This document shows, one piece after another, positions 45,030 to 54,902 of a DNA stretch of 64,000 nt. The first letter of the stretch is position 1. Each line of letters opens with the position of its first letter. Both the position numbers and the translations under genes were made by a program. The notes below the pieces were generated by a model. The model was not told the DNA's origin. It saw only the letters and a program-made list of their open reading frames with translations, and made no database searches. The DNA is from Gillisia mitskevichiae (GTDB taxonomy: Bacteria; Bacteroidota; Bacteroidia; Flavobacteriales; Flavobacteriaceae): NCBI RefSeq assembly GCF_003634585.1, contig NZ_RBLG01000003.1, positions 1 to 64,000 on the forward strand, written 5' to 3'.

Positions 45030-45806
45030 ATGTCAGACAATCTTCAAGGAAAGAAAATTATTATTACAGGAGCCACTTCAGGCCTTGGTTTAGCCATGGC
45101 AAAAGCTGTGGCTGTAGCAGGTGCATCGGTTCTAATTACCGGGCACTCGGAAGAAAAAATCCATAACGCTGTTGAAGAAGTAAAAGCGCTTAATGCAGAT
45201 GTATACGGACTGATGATGAATGTGAGAAACGAAACCGAAATAGAAAACGCCGTACAGTGGGTAACAAATAAATGGGGAATATTAGATGTGCTTGTGAATA
45301 ATGCAGGTATTGGTATGCGCACGGTGAATCCTTCGTTTTTAACAAAGCCAGAGCCATTTTATAAAATAACTGCCGAAGGATTTCGTAACCTCATCGACAC
45401 CAATCTCACCGGGTATTTTCTGGTTGCCAAAGCTTTTGTACCCCTCTTTTTGCAAGCAGGCAAAGGAAAAATCATCAACATATCTATGAACCACGAAACG
45501 ATGCGCCGCAAAGGATTTGTGCCTTATGGCCCATCAAGAGCAGGTGCCGAATCGTTGTCACTGATTATGGCAGAAGATTTAAAGGAAAAAAATATTGCCG
45601 TTAATATGTTGCTCCCTGGAGGTGCTACTGAAACAGGCATGATACCAGATGAGTTTAGGGAAGAAATTATTCAACATTTTCAGTTATTAAACCCCAATGT
45701 GATGGCTGCACCAATTGTATTTCTTTCGTCCGATGAAAGCAACGGAATAACAGGGCAGCGAATTGTAGCCATTGAATTTGAAGCATGGAAAAGCAAATTG
45801 AAGTAA
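45030..45806 (+). CDS. Short-chain dehydrogenase/reductase
   Basis: A 258-residue NAD(P)-dependent oxidoreductase. The cofactor motif TGATSGLGLAMA is at 13-24, NNAG at 90-93 and the catalytic Ser152 in IINISM. The active-site Tyr166 is in PYGPSRAGAE, where the usual YxxxK Lys is Arg170. The Lys-to-Arg change may alter or reduce activity. It is probably cotranscribed with the peroxidase gene and followed by aldo-keto reductases. Confidence 0.88.
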   Translation: MSDNLQGKKIIITGATSGLGLAMAKAVAVAGASVLITGHSEEKIHNAVEEVKALNADVYGLMMNVRNETEIENAVQWVTNKWGILDVLVNNAGIGMRTVNPSFLTKPEPFYKITAEGFRNLIDTNLTGYFLVAKAFVPLFLQAGKGKIINISMNHETMRRKGFVPYGPSRAGAESLSLIMAEDLKEKNIAVNMLLPGGATETGMIPDEFREEIIQHFQLLNPNVMAAPIVFLSSDESNGITGQRIVAIEFEAWKSKLK

Positions 45807-45840
45807 GGGAAAAATAAATTCATTTTAAAATAAAAGCATT

Positions 45841-46827
<987 letters not shown>

Positions 46828-46886
46828 ATATAAATAAAATTCTTGCCAAAAAATAAAAACTTGTGGTTAAGGATATTATTAATAAA

Positions 46887-46949
46887 ATGGGAAAAATCAA
46901 ATTAAGCATACTCGATCAATCGGTCATTAAGCCTGGCGATGATCAGTGA
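46887..46949 (+). pseudogene. N-terminal scrap of a luciferase-like monooxygenase gene
   Basis: Twenty codons (GKIKLSILDQSVIKPGDD) match the start of LLM-class flavin-dependent oxidoreductases, followed by TGA and no continuation. It lies between the two aldo-keto reductases, showing that the cluster once held another oxidoreductase gene. Confidence 0.4.
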
Positions 46950-47098
46950 AAGAACAGCTCATTAAATTATCAAAGGATTTTGGAAACCTATGAAATTATA
47001 ATTTCCTCAATATCTTTTGATATGAGGCGTACAGAAAATTATTTGAGTTAAAGGCTTTACATTAATATTTTTAATAATTAATACTTAAAAACAAAATT

Positions 47099-48130
47099 AT
47101 GAAGTACAGACAATTAGGAAAATCAGGTTTGATGGTATCCGAACTTTGCTTAGGAGCCATGAGTTTTGGCGGCGAGGGCTACTGGAAAGTAGTAGGTAAC
47201 CTGGATTACCCAGCCAGCAAAAAAATAGTGGATATGGCTCTTGATGCCGGCGTAAACTTTTTTGACACGGCCGATGTATATTCCCACGGTCAATCTGAAG
47301 AAATTCTGGGTAAAGCACTAAAAGAGAAACGTAACGAAGTAGTGCTTGCCACTAAGGTAAGGGGGCGGATGAGCAAGGACATTAATGATGTGGGCTTGTC
47401 CCGTAAACACATTATTGAGAGCTGTAATAATAGTCTAAAGAGATTAGGCACCGACTATATCGACCTTTATGTGATGCACAGTTTTGATCCTATTACCCCG
47501 CTTGAAGAAACTTTGGGTGCTTTATCAGATTTGGTGCATCAGGGAAAAGTGAGATACATTGGCGCCAGTAATTTCACAGCTTGGCAGTTGATGAAAGCTC
47601 TGGCAGTATCAAAAGAAAATCATTATGAAAAATTTGTATCACTTCAAGCTATCTATTCGTTGATTTCCAGGGATGTTGAATATGAATTGACGCCGCTGCT
47701 CGAAGATCAAGGTTTAGGATTGACCCCATGGTCGCCGCTGGGAGGTGGTTTCCTGACAGGAAAATATAGGAAAGACAAACCCATGCCCGAAGATTCCAGA
47801 AGAACCAATGAAGAGCAAAACTTTATCCCGATAGATGAGGAAAAAGCTTATGTTATTGTAGATGCCCTGGAAGAAATTGCTAACAATCACAATGCGAGTA
47901 TTGCGCAGGCAGCATTAAATTACCTGCTCAGAAAACCTGTGGTTTCTTCAGTGCTAGTGGGTGCTACCAAACCACACCAACTGGAAGATAACCTTAAAGC
48001 AACCGAATGGGAAATGAGTGCTGATGAAGTAAGCCGTCTGGATGAATTAAGTAAATTAAACCCAATTTATCCACATTGGATGTTGCAATTCACTTACATG
48101 GACAGAACCAGTACCGAAAATTTCTTTTAA
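47099..48130 (+). CDS. Aldo/keto reductase (second copy type)
   Basis: A 343-residue AKR. Tetrad residues are in FFDTADVYSHGQSEE (Asp, Tyr), VLATKVRG (Lys) and YVMHSFD (His). It shares layout but only moderate identity with the protein at 45841, so it is not a recent duplicate. It resembles bacterial AKRs that act on small aldehydes or ketones. A terminator-like hairpin follows. Confidence 0.93.
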   Translation: MKYRQLGKSGLMVSELCLGAMSFGGEGYWKVVGNLDYPASKKIVDMALDAGVNFFDTADVYSHGQSEEILGKALKEKRNEVVLATKVRGRMSKDINDVGLSRKHIIESCNNSLKRLGTDYIDLYVMHSFDPITPLEETLGALSDLVHQGKVRYIGASNFTAWQLMKALAVSKENHYEKFVSLQAIYSLISRDVEYELTPLLEDQGLGLTPWSPLGGGFLTGKYRKDKPMPEDSRRTNEEQNFIPIDEEKAYVIVDALEEIANNHNASIAQAALNYLLRKPVVSSVLVGATKPHQLEDNLKATEWEMSADEVSRLDELSKLNPIYPHWMLQFTYMDRTSTENFF

Positions 48131-48152
48131 ATGTAATTGTTAGACCAACAGG

Positions 48153-48181
48153 ATCCCCCCGAGACCTTGCCTCTGGGGGAT
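48153..48181 (+). terminator. Hairpin after the second aldo/keto reductase
   Basis: Stem ATCCCCC / GGGGGAT with an inner GAG / CTC pair. The T-tract after it is weak, so it may be a partial terminator or RNA-stabilising stem. Confidence 0.55.
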
Positions 48182-48212
48182 TCATTAATTGAGATAAATC
48201 ACTAGCGTAAAA

Positions 48213-48683
48213 ATGAATAACATGAAAATTCCGGATGAATTTCAAAATTTAAAACCTTATGATATGAGTTTGTACACGTATTCATTTGTTTCAGGGAAGC
48301 AACAGAATTACATAGATGTACAATATTATCATGATGGAAGCTTGTTGAAATTCTACGTGAGGGTTTTATTTCACGTTGAAACCCAGGGAGCCCCTGGAAT
48401 TGTTCACGGTGGTGCCATTGCATCTGTAATGGATGAAGCCATGGGAGGGGTAGCCTTTTTAAATCATATGCCTGCTGTTACCGCAAACTTAACGCTAAAT
48501 TATCACAGGCCATTACCGGTTGAAACCACCATGTATATGACTGCCACAATCGAAAAAACTGAAGGTCAAAAAGTCTATATCGCGGGAAAAATGTTTGATG
48601 GAGATGGGGTGCTTTTTGCCGAATCAGAAGGAATTTTTGTCAAAGTATCCCATGAAAGAATTGGTTTTACAAATAGCAAATAA
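48213..48683 (+). CDS. PaaI family hotdog thioesterase
   Basis: A 156-residue hotdog-fold protein. The signature is PGIVHGGAIASVMDEAMGG, followed by VTANLTLNYHRPLPV. Such enzymes hydrolyse acyl-CoA thioesters. The N-terminal 45 residues are longer than in minimal PaaI proteins. It sits in the redox/detoxification run; substrate unknown. Confidence 0.88.
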   Translation: MNNMKIPDEFQNLKPYDMSLYTYSFVSGKQQNYIDVQYYHDGSLLKFYVRVLFHVETQGAPGIVHGGAIASVMDEAMGGVAFLNHMPAVTANLTLNYHRPLPVETTMYMTATIEKTEGQKVYIAGKMFDGDGVLFAESEGIFVKVSHERIGFTNSK

Positions 48684-48922
48684 AATTTTTGTCAATGAAG
48701 AAAATAATTATTCGTTATCGGCTACTGTAGAAGAGGCACTGTACCATTTAAGTGTTGTATGAACAATGAAATTATCTGGTTTACTTTCGCTATGCACCGA
48801 TTTTGAATACTTCAGCGTTTGTAAACCTGCTGCAATGCACTAAAACAATTTAAACACGAGGCTCGCCCAACTAATAAGTGGGGAAACTGCATTGAAAGCG
48901 ATAAGAAAAAAAAGGACATAGA

Positions 48923-49732
48923 ATGGGAAAGTTACCCGTATATTTTATACCTCATGGTGGTGGTCCGTGGCATGTAACTAAAAATGCCATGGGCGACCCT
49001 ATTGGATATGGTCGGTTAAGGGAATACCTTAAAAATTTTGGTGAGCAATACAGCCAAAAGATAAAAGCTATTCTTGTTGTTTCAGGACATTGGGAAGAGG
49101 ATTTGCCGACGCTGCAATTCGGTTCAAATCCACATTTGCTATATGATTATTATGGCTTTCCTGAATCTACATATCATTTAAAATGGCCAGCTCCCGGTAA
49201 TCCCGAATTGGCTGAACAGATTGAAAATCTATTTAAAGCAAGGAGGGTTAAAACAAAAAGAGACTATGAAAGAGGCTTTGACCATGGAATATTTGTGCCT
49301 TTAATGATTGCTTTCCCAAAAGCCAATATTCCGGTGGTTCAGCTTTCCCTGGTCAATTCCTTTGACCCTGAAACGCATATAAACCTTGGCGAAGTGCTTG
49401 AACCTTTACGAAATGAAGGTGTGTTGATTATAGGTTCAGGAATGAGCTACCATAATATGCAAGGGTTTATGTCGGGTAGTTCTTCAGCTACAGGTGTTTC
49501 AATGCAATTCGATGGTTGGCTCACCCAGACAGTTGAGATAAATGATGCTAAAAAACGGAATGCAATGCTCATTAACTGGAAGAATGCACCGAAAGCAAGA
49601 GAAAGCCATCCAAGAAGTGAACATCTGGCACCACTGTTTGTAGTTGCCGGTGCTGCTGGCATTGATCAGGGTTCTCGTGATTATTCGGGATTGCTCATGG
49701 GTGTTAAAGTTTCAGGATATAAGTTTGGATAA
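48923..49732 (+). CDS. DODA-type extradiol dioxygenase (YgiD-like)
   Basis: A 269-residue non-haem iron (or zinc) ring-cleaving dioxygenase of the 4,5-DOPA extradiol type. Metal and catalytic residues lie in FIPHGGGPWHV, VVSGHWEE, FDHGIFVPL and the C-terminal ESHPRSEHLAPLFVVAGAAG. It acts on catechol-type aromatics. With the reductases and thioesterase upstream it suggests breakdown of aromatic or reactive carbonyl compounds. The 238 bases before it hold no clear gene. Confidence 0.9.
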   Translation: MGKLPVYFIPHGGGPWHVTKNAMGDPIGYGRLREYLKNFGEQYSQKIKAILVVSGHWEEDLPTLQFGSNPHLLYDYYGFPESTYHLKWPAPGNPELAEQIENLFKARRVKTKRDYERGFDHGIFVPLMIAFPKANIPVVQLSLVNSFDPETHINLGEVLEPLRNEGVLIIGSGMSYHNMQGFMSGSSSATGVSMQFDGWLTQTVEINDAKKRNAMLINWKNAPKARESHPRSEHLAPLFVVAGAAGIDQGSRDYSGLLMGVKVSGYKFG

Positions 49733-49764
49733 TTGATAAGAATTAAATTTTATAGAGGCCAGTA

Positions 49765-50165
49765 GTTACTTATAATTTGTTTCTGATACGCCTTTCTATG
49801 GGCCTTGATCATTTTTTTCTATCAGGTTTCCTTGCTTTGGGAACAATCGCTCCTAAAGCAGAACTTGTTGAAATACCTGTAGATATCAAGGTTGTTCAAC
49901 GAAGACTCCATGACTTTATCTGTGGTCTCATGGTATGCAGGGCCCTGAAGTTGGTTCCGTTCTTACTTTCTATCTAATCGATATCATAGGCCTTTGCAAT
50001 GGATCTGTCTCCTTTCCATTTATCAGTGGTGACCTTTGCCTCCCTACTGATGTTGTTGACAAAGATTGTAGCGACTTTACCGAGAAATGCTCTATGCGCA
50101 TGGCTTACATGCGCCTGACCTTCCTTCTAGGGGAAGTTGTACGGCTTTGACCGCTTTCTCCTATC
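49765..50165 (-). pseudogene. IS1595 (ISXO2-like) transposase remnant
   Basis: Minus-strand frames contain ISXO2-like pieces: RAFLGKVATIFVNNISREA and VTTDKWKGDRSIAKAYDID, then an in-frame TAG, ESKNGTNFRALHTM and, after a frameshift, NLDIYRYFNKFCFRSDCSQS. Stops and shifts show it is dead. The N-terminal half is missing and no terminal inverted repeats could be fixed. Confidence 0.7.
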
Positions 50166-50182
50166 TTCAGCGTTGCAATACC

Positions 50183-50850
50183 CTAGAAATTTTTCTCGAT
50201 GATTTGATATAATTCAGCCTGCTGATCATCCATTTTCAGGAACTTTGATTTAGTTTGTTTAGAATCAGGAAGGGTATAAGTTATTTGATAAATATTATGT
50301 GTGAGTTCTGCTGCTTTTCTTAGTGATATAGTAGATTTTTCGGCATGGAGCTGCCTTTCCAATTCCTTGTAAATACTATAAGCCGTAAATGAGATGCAGA
50401 TATGGGCTTCGATCCGGTGACGCAATCTGTGGTAAATGGGCCGTATTCGTAAATCGGTCTTTGACATTCTGAAGGCTTTTTCAATATGCCATAAGTTTTT
50501 ATAATTTTCGACTACGAGTTTACCTGATAGTCCTGTATTGGTTACGTAGCCTTTCAATCCATCCCAGGCGTTGTCTTTCCAGAATTTTTCATAATCAATT
50601 TCAATGGTCACATCTCCCTGCATTTTTAGATATTTATTGTAACCCTTATTGTTGATGTTGGATTTGGTGAGCTTTCCAGATTTTATCCGCTTTTCCAGGC
50701 GCTGCAATCCTCTTTCTCGGTTGTGCTCATCTTTTGCCGCTCGATTGTTCGAATAGGCAAAAATCAGACGGGTTTTTTCAGCCTTTGGTATTTTGATCAT
50801 TTGGCCATCAGTAAGCTTTTTTGTCAGTATCTGTTTCTTTATTTTTTTGG
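50183..50850 (-). pseudogene. IS1634-type transposase, 5'-truncated
   Basis: The open frame 50183-50800 encodes the C-terminal 205 residues; coding similarity extends to about 50850 (KKIKKQILTKKLTDGQ). The DDE C-terminal region is visible: LWHIEKAFRMSKTDLRIRPI, with the catalytic Glu in WHIEKAF, then HRIEAHICISFTAYSIY. The N-terminal half with the first two Asp residues is lost, cut at a junction with a Usp fragment. Confidence 0.75.
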
Positions 50851-50994
50851 TTCGTTGTGTGCTGTGAGTGAGGGCAACTTAAAAGCATTAAAAAACACCA
50901 GTTTTGTATTTAACAGTTGAGCTAATGATGCTGAATACAGAACAGCATTGTCTGATGTTTTAGAAAAATTTGTCGCAACTAGGATTGAGTACAT
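50839..50994 (-). pseudogene. Universal stress protein fragment
   Basis: The first 51 codons of a UspA-like protein (MYSILVATNFSKTSDNA, LLNTKLVFFNAF) break off where the IS1634 transposase remnant begins. It is a different gene from the intact Usp at 53842. Confidence 0.65.
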
Positions 50995-51029
50995 AGTTTT
51001 GGTTAAAAAGGTTTATTAAGTATTTAATA

Positions 51030-51292
51030 TTATCTCCATCCGCCGCGCAGCGCTTCATATTAGTCTACAAGCGAGACTAATTGTTGTAACTTTCTTCAAC
51101 TTCATTTTTTCTAAACTCGAATTTTTTAGTTTCAGATTCAAAGGTAAACAACGCATTAGATACTTCACTCCCGGCAATCAACAAGGTCTTCTTAAACTCA
51201 AGTAAGGCTTGCTGTTGCTGTGCAAGTGCAACTTCTTTTTGAGTCTTGGCTTTACTTGTGCCACATTGATAAGTGCTTTGCGGCTGCAGCAC
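51030..51292 (-). pseudogene. TolC/NodT-type efflux protein, C-terminal remnant
   Basis: The 51077-51292 frame encodes KEVALAQQQQALLEF and AGSEVSNALFTFESE, typical of the second half of an outer-membrane efflux protein. After a deletion the last codons (YEALRGGWR) are found at 51030 in another frame. Most of the gene is gone. Confidence 0.65.
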
Positions 51293-51598
51293 CTTGACTC
51301 AACGGCTGTGTCTCTAACTTATATAACACTTCGCATTTTCGTAATTTTTTGCCCTTCGTCCACCAATACTTTTTGAATGTAACCAGATGTTTTAGCTCTA
51401 ACATCACTGTTTATTATGCCCTCACTGGCTGCCGGGTATTCTGTAAATCCTGTAACTGTTTTAGGTTGCAGTTGTGTTACTGGAAAAGGTACAGGTGGCC
51501 TTTGAGAAACTTGTGGGTTTTCTTGTTTATCACTACAACTTACAATGACTAAGCATACACTTAGTGACTAGATGGTTTTCAGTTTTATTGGATTTCAT
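51290..51598 (-). pseudogene. RND adaptor (MexE-like lipoprotein), N-terminal remnant
   Basis: Starting ATG at 51598, three frames together give a lipoprotein signal (CLVIVSC), PPVPFPVTQLQPKTVTGF, RAKTSGYIQKVLVDEGQKI and VLYKLETQPLSQ, that is the start of an RND adaptor through its first lipoyl half. At least two frameshifts are present, and it fuses at about 51290 to the TolC remnant, so the pump gene between has been deleted. Confidence 0.65.
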
Positions 51599-51611
51599 TT
51601 TTAATCTGACT

Positions 51612-52153
51612 TTAAATATTAAACTGGTTCTCTCTTAATTGTTTTATTGACATACTTGCTTCATCTAAAAATTTGATATAGTCATTATGAAAATTTAAAT
51701 CGAATTTTTCTTCTTCATTTATAATTTTTTGTGTGTTAATCGTCTCTTTATATTTCTTTATTTCTAAATGTAACGCTTTAACTTCTTGCAATTCATTTAT
51801 CATAGCATCGATGTGCTGAACAATCAAATCCTTATTTATAATGAAATATCTTTTGCGATCTCCAGTTTTTGTGATATAAACTATTTTTTTTTTAAATCCT
51901 GTAAATGATTGAGGTGTGTAGAAATAGTACTCTTACTTGCGCGAAGGATTGTCACCATATCGTCAAATGTGGTACCTATTTTACCTGTAAGAATGATATA
52001 AGCTAAAATACGTGCCGCAAATGGACCTAACTGTTCTCTATTCTCTAAATGCACACCTAGTTTTTCAACTAAGTCTATTTTTTCTCTGCATATTTTTTCT
52101 TTCATTTCGAATTGTTTTTTCTCCTCATTGTCGATAATTATTAACTCACCCAC
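51612..52153 (-). pseudogene. GbsR/MarR family regulator split at an A10 tract
   Basis: The frame 51881-52153 encodes an N-terminal helical part and an HTH (ARILAYIILTGKIGTTFDDM, ASKSTISTHLNHLQDL). It ends at a stop just after ten A. With one base added (or two removed) the frame continues IVYITKTGDRKRYFIINKD and joins the 51612-51827 frame with its C-terminal coiled region. The full protein would be about 180 residues, normal for the family. Such regulators usually precede an RND operon; here that operon is a remnant. Confidence 0.65.
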
Positions 52154-52257
52154 AGTAAAATCCAGGAAAAAATAGTTATGGTTTCGAACAAACCGAACTA
52201 TTCGAAGTTAAATTTTTATTGATTATTGTTTATATATGATTCTACGACGTTTTTAGC

Positions 52258-52640
52258 TTAGTTTATAAATATGTGGTGTTGAGAAAATCCTTCATAAAAT
52301 TTCAATAAGAATCCTGAAACTAAAGCTTCAGTTGGGTCTCTCCAGGATTTGCTCCCACAGAACTTTAATTTCCTTACAAGGGATAACCATCCCCATTTTA
52401 CATTACTTGCAGTTATTATTTCGTTTTCAGGGTTTGTGTGGTTTATTGTTGGTTTTTCCGGCTTTATAGAGTAGGCACCTACTTCGTGCGATTAGTTGTT
52501 TTCTAGTATCTCCATTTTCAAAGATTAGTCACTGGAAGGTTTTTGTTTTTTAAGAGGGCTTGTTTGATTTGTTCATTCTCTAGGTCTATGGCAAATCTTG
52601 TAAGGCTTCTAATGTAAGTTTTTGTACCTGGAAGTATTTT
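52258..52640 (-). pseudogene. Unidentified decayed coding segments near the right end
   Basis: Two protein-like stretches without starts: 52258-52491 (contains KWGWLSLVRKLKFCGSKSW and EALVSGFLLKFYEGF) and about 52518-52640 (contains KTYIRSLTRFAIDLENEQI). They may be parts of one broken gene. Family not recognised. The rest of 52154-52845 shows only the arm-type site. Confidence 0.3.
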
Positions 52641-52798
52641 TAAGTAGTTGTTCTATGATGGGTCCTACTTTGAGCCAATTCGAAGTATAAACTCAATATT
52701 AGCTCAATGCCTTATTTTACTAATATCTTTTAATGACTGTATTTTATGCAACATTTTAGTAGTTATTTTAAGATGTTAGAAATGGGTTTGTACCTGGA

Positions 52799-52810
52799 TT
52801 ACACCTCGTT
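52799..52810 (+). repeat. Right arm-type site
   Basis: TTACACCTCGTT, identical to 17544-17555 upstream of the integrase and 36 bases inside the right core. This supports an attP with arm sites on both sides of the core. Confidence 0.6.
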
Positions 52811-52845
52811 TTTGGCTAAGCCCAGTTAAACCGGGAATTGAAAAC

Positions 52846-52863
52846 TTCTGTATTGGGAAGTAA
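52846..52863 (+). other. attR core of the island
   Basis: TTCTGTATTGGGAAGTAA matches the last 18 bases of mnmE in 16 of 18 positions, same orientation, about 35.4 kb away. No mnmE coding sequence surrounds it, so it is a recombination scar and not part of a gene. Confidence 0.8.
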
Positions 52864-52902
52864 TCTATTCTAGACTAATAACATCTATTTAAAACTGTTT
52901 AG

Positions 52903-53496
52903 CTATTTCCATATTTTAAAATTTATCACAAGCTTTTTATTTTGAATAAGCGTTCGCCAGTCTATAAAGAAAAGGCAGAAAAGAAAAACTATACTCAACA
53001 CTAAACTTGCAATTGACTGCCAAGAAAATATATTCTCTATCAGACTATCAATATTTTCCGATGCGTATTTACCTAAGTGTAATGCGATAGAGTCACTAGT
53101 GAATTTGCCAATGATAAAAGCGGGAATAATATAGATGGGCTTTAATCTGGAAATGCCCGCCCATAAGAAGAGTGGTGTAGTTGGAAGTGGCAATAAGGAA
53201 TATGCAAGGATAATTACTTGACCCTTCCATTTATTATCTCTCATTTTATCACCAATAAATTGAATGTCATTATTCTTCGATTCTTTTAAATACTTATTCG
53301 CTAATAAAGGAGCATATAAAAGCAAAATATATCTACCTAAAACCGAGCCAGCTACGCCTATAATAATTACTGCCCAAACATTCAATCCAAAAATGATCTG
53401 AATAGACATCATTATGGTAAATGCAGGAGGAAAAGGAAAAGGAACTATATCAAACAATAACGCACCTATAAAAACTAAAACATATTGCCACCACAT
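52903..53496 (-). CDS. VTT-domain (DedA/SNARE-associated-like) membrane protein
   Basis: A 197-residue integral membrane protein with about five hydrophobic segments. PFPFPPAFTIMM near residue 20 and the central IILAYSLLPLPTTPLFLWAG match the re-entrant loop pattern of VTT/DedA-type proteins, several of which move lipids across the membrane. It is the first gene outside the island. Specific substrate unknown. Confidence 0.7.
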   Translation of the reverse strand: MWWQYVLVFIGALLFDIVPFPFPPAFTIMMSIQIIFGLNVWAVIIIGVAGSVLGRYILLLYAPLLANKYLKESKNNDIQFIGDKMRDNKWKGQVIILAYSLLPLPTTPLFLWAGISRLKPIYIIPAFIIGKFTSDSIALHLGKYASENIDSLIENIFSWQSIASLVLSIVFLFCLFFIDWRTLIQNKKLVINFKIWK

Positions 53497-53841
53497 TTTT
53501 ATCTTTTTACTTAGTCTTCTGTCGAAAAATTAATACACAACATTATATAAATAAATACTTATTTTTTTAACTTTAGAATAACTGAAAGATAGCGAATCAC
53601 ATTGGATTAGGCTTTTTTTAATCAGGCTTGGTGTTATAGTACAGAAAATAGATTTGATTGAATCCTAAATCTTTTTTTAGCCGAAGCTGGAATCAGGCTT
53701 TGAATATTTAATTAGCAAATATGCAACTGGTTGATCGCTTATTGCCCTAATTTAGAGTAGGTATTTCGGCTTGGAAATAGAAATATAGGGTAATTAGTTT
53801 TAGTATATTTACAGAAATCGTTTAATAATTCAAATTATTCT

Positions 53842-54687
53842 ATGGAAAAGAAAATTCTTATTCCTACCAATTTTACCAAACATGCATGGAATACCCTGGT
53901 GTATGCTTTAAATTTTTATAAAAATATCCCCTGTACTTTTTTTATTCTGAATACTTATGAAGTTCCCACAAGGATTTCCCTAAGCAAGAATCAAAATACC
54001 GAACTTGAAGCAGCAAAGGCTGAATCGGAAAAAGGACTACAGAAGATTCTTCAAGGTTTAAAATTTAGACAAGAAAACAAGAAGCATCAATTTGAAACAA
54101 TATCGCGAAATGAGGATCTAGCTGAAGCCATACAAGAATGCATAGATACTCATAAAATAGATTTGATTTTAATGGTTTCCCGTGGCGAAAATGTTTCCAT
54201 TAACGCAGATTTTGAAAATGAAATTTCAGAAGTGACCGAGAAGGTAGAAAATTGTCCTTTTTTAGTTCTACCTGAACAAATGCAAGAACTTCCAGAATCC
54301 AACAGAGAAATAGTTTTTCCTACCACTTATAAATTTCCATTTAAAAACAAAGAAATTGTAGCCCTTATTGAAATGGCTATTTATTTAAATGCAAGCGTCA
54401 GGATTTTATATATAAATAGCGATAACAGACCACTCACTAAAGAGCAGGAACAAAATAAAGAAACGTTGAAAACCTATTTTGCTGACATTGACTTTAGCTT
54501 TCATAAACTCACGCAGACAACCCTTACTATGGGTGTACATTTATTTATTGAAAGTAGGGAAAGTAATTTTCTCGCACTTTATAAACGAAAACAGGGATTT
54601 TTTAGTAAACTCTTTTCACAGCGAAGTAAGGAAGACATCAATTTTAGTCCAAAGGTGCCGGTATTAATTTTAAAGGAATTGGAATAA
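53842..54687 (+). CDS. Universal stress protein (UspA family)
   Basis: A 281-residue cytosolic protein with two Usp-like halves. It begins KKILIPTNFTKHAWNTLVYAL, the usual beta1-alpha1 of the fold, and residues 145-281 form a degenerate second domain. The ATP-binding G-2x-G-9x-G signature is not obvious. A TATATTTA box lies 30 bases before the start. The 345-base region upstream holds no other feature. Confidence 0.8.
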   Translation: MEKKILIPTNFTKHAWNTLVYALNFYKNIPCTFFILNTYEVPTRISLSKNQNTELEAAKAESEKGLQKILQGLKFRQENKKHQFETISRNEDLAEAIQECIDTHKIDLILMVSRGENVSINADFENEISEVTEKVENCPFLVLPEQMQELPESNREIVFPTTYKFPFKNKEIVALIEMAIYLNASVRILYINSDNRPLTKEQEQNKETLKTYFADIDFSFHKLTQTTLTMGVHLFIESRESNFLALYKRKQGFFSKLFSQRSKEDINFSPKVPVLILKELE

Positions 54688-54902
54688 GAATAAGGAGGTA
54701 ATTAAATTTCAGAGCTAAAAAGCTATCGATGGTCTGCCTAGACTTGATTATTTAATTAAATTACTTAGTTTCTTTAAAAATTTACTGTCTATTTTAAATA
54801 GCCGGTATTGTATTTTTTTATTCCAATTCTAATATTCTTTTAAGCATTAGGCCTGATACTTCTGAAATAGATGTTCAGAATTAGATCTAACAACTGCACC
54901 CT

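Noticed and set aside
48684-48922. Search for a small gene or IS end between thioesterase and dioxygenase
   Set aside because: Frames are short and interrupted, and no inverted repeats or family motifs were found.
49777-50150. Plus-strand ORFs after the dioxygenase
   Set aside because: They are antisense to the IS1595 transposase remnant.
51349-51552. Plus-strand ORF in the decayed region
   Set aside because: It is antisense to the RND adaptor remnant, which explains its open frame.
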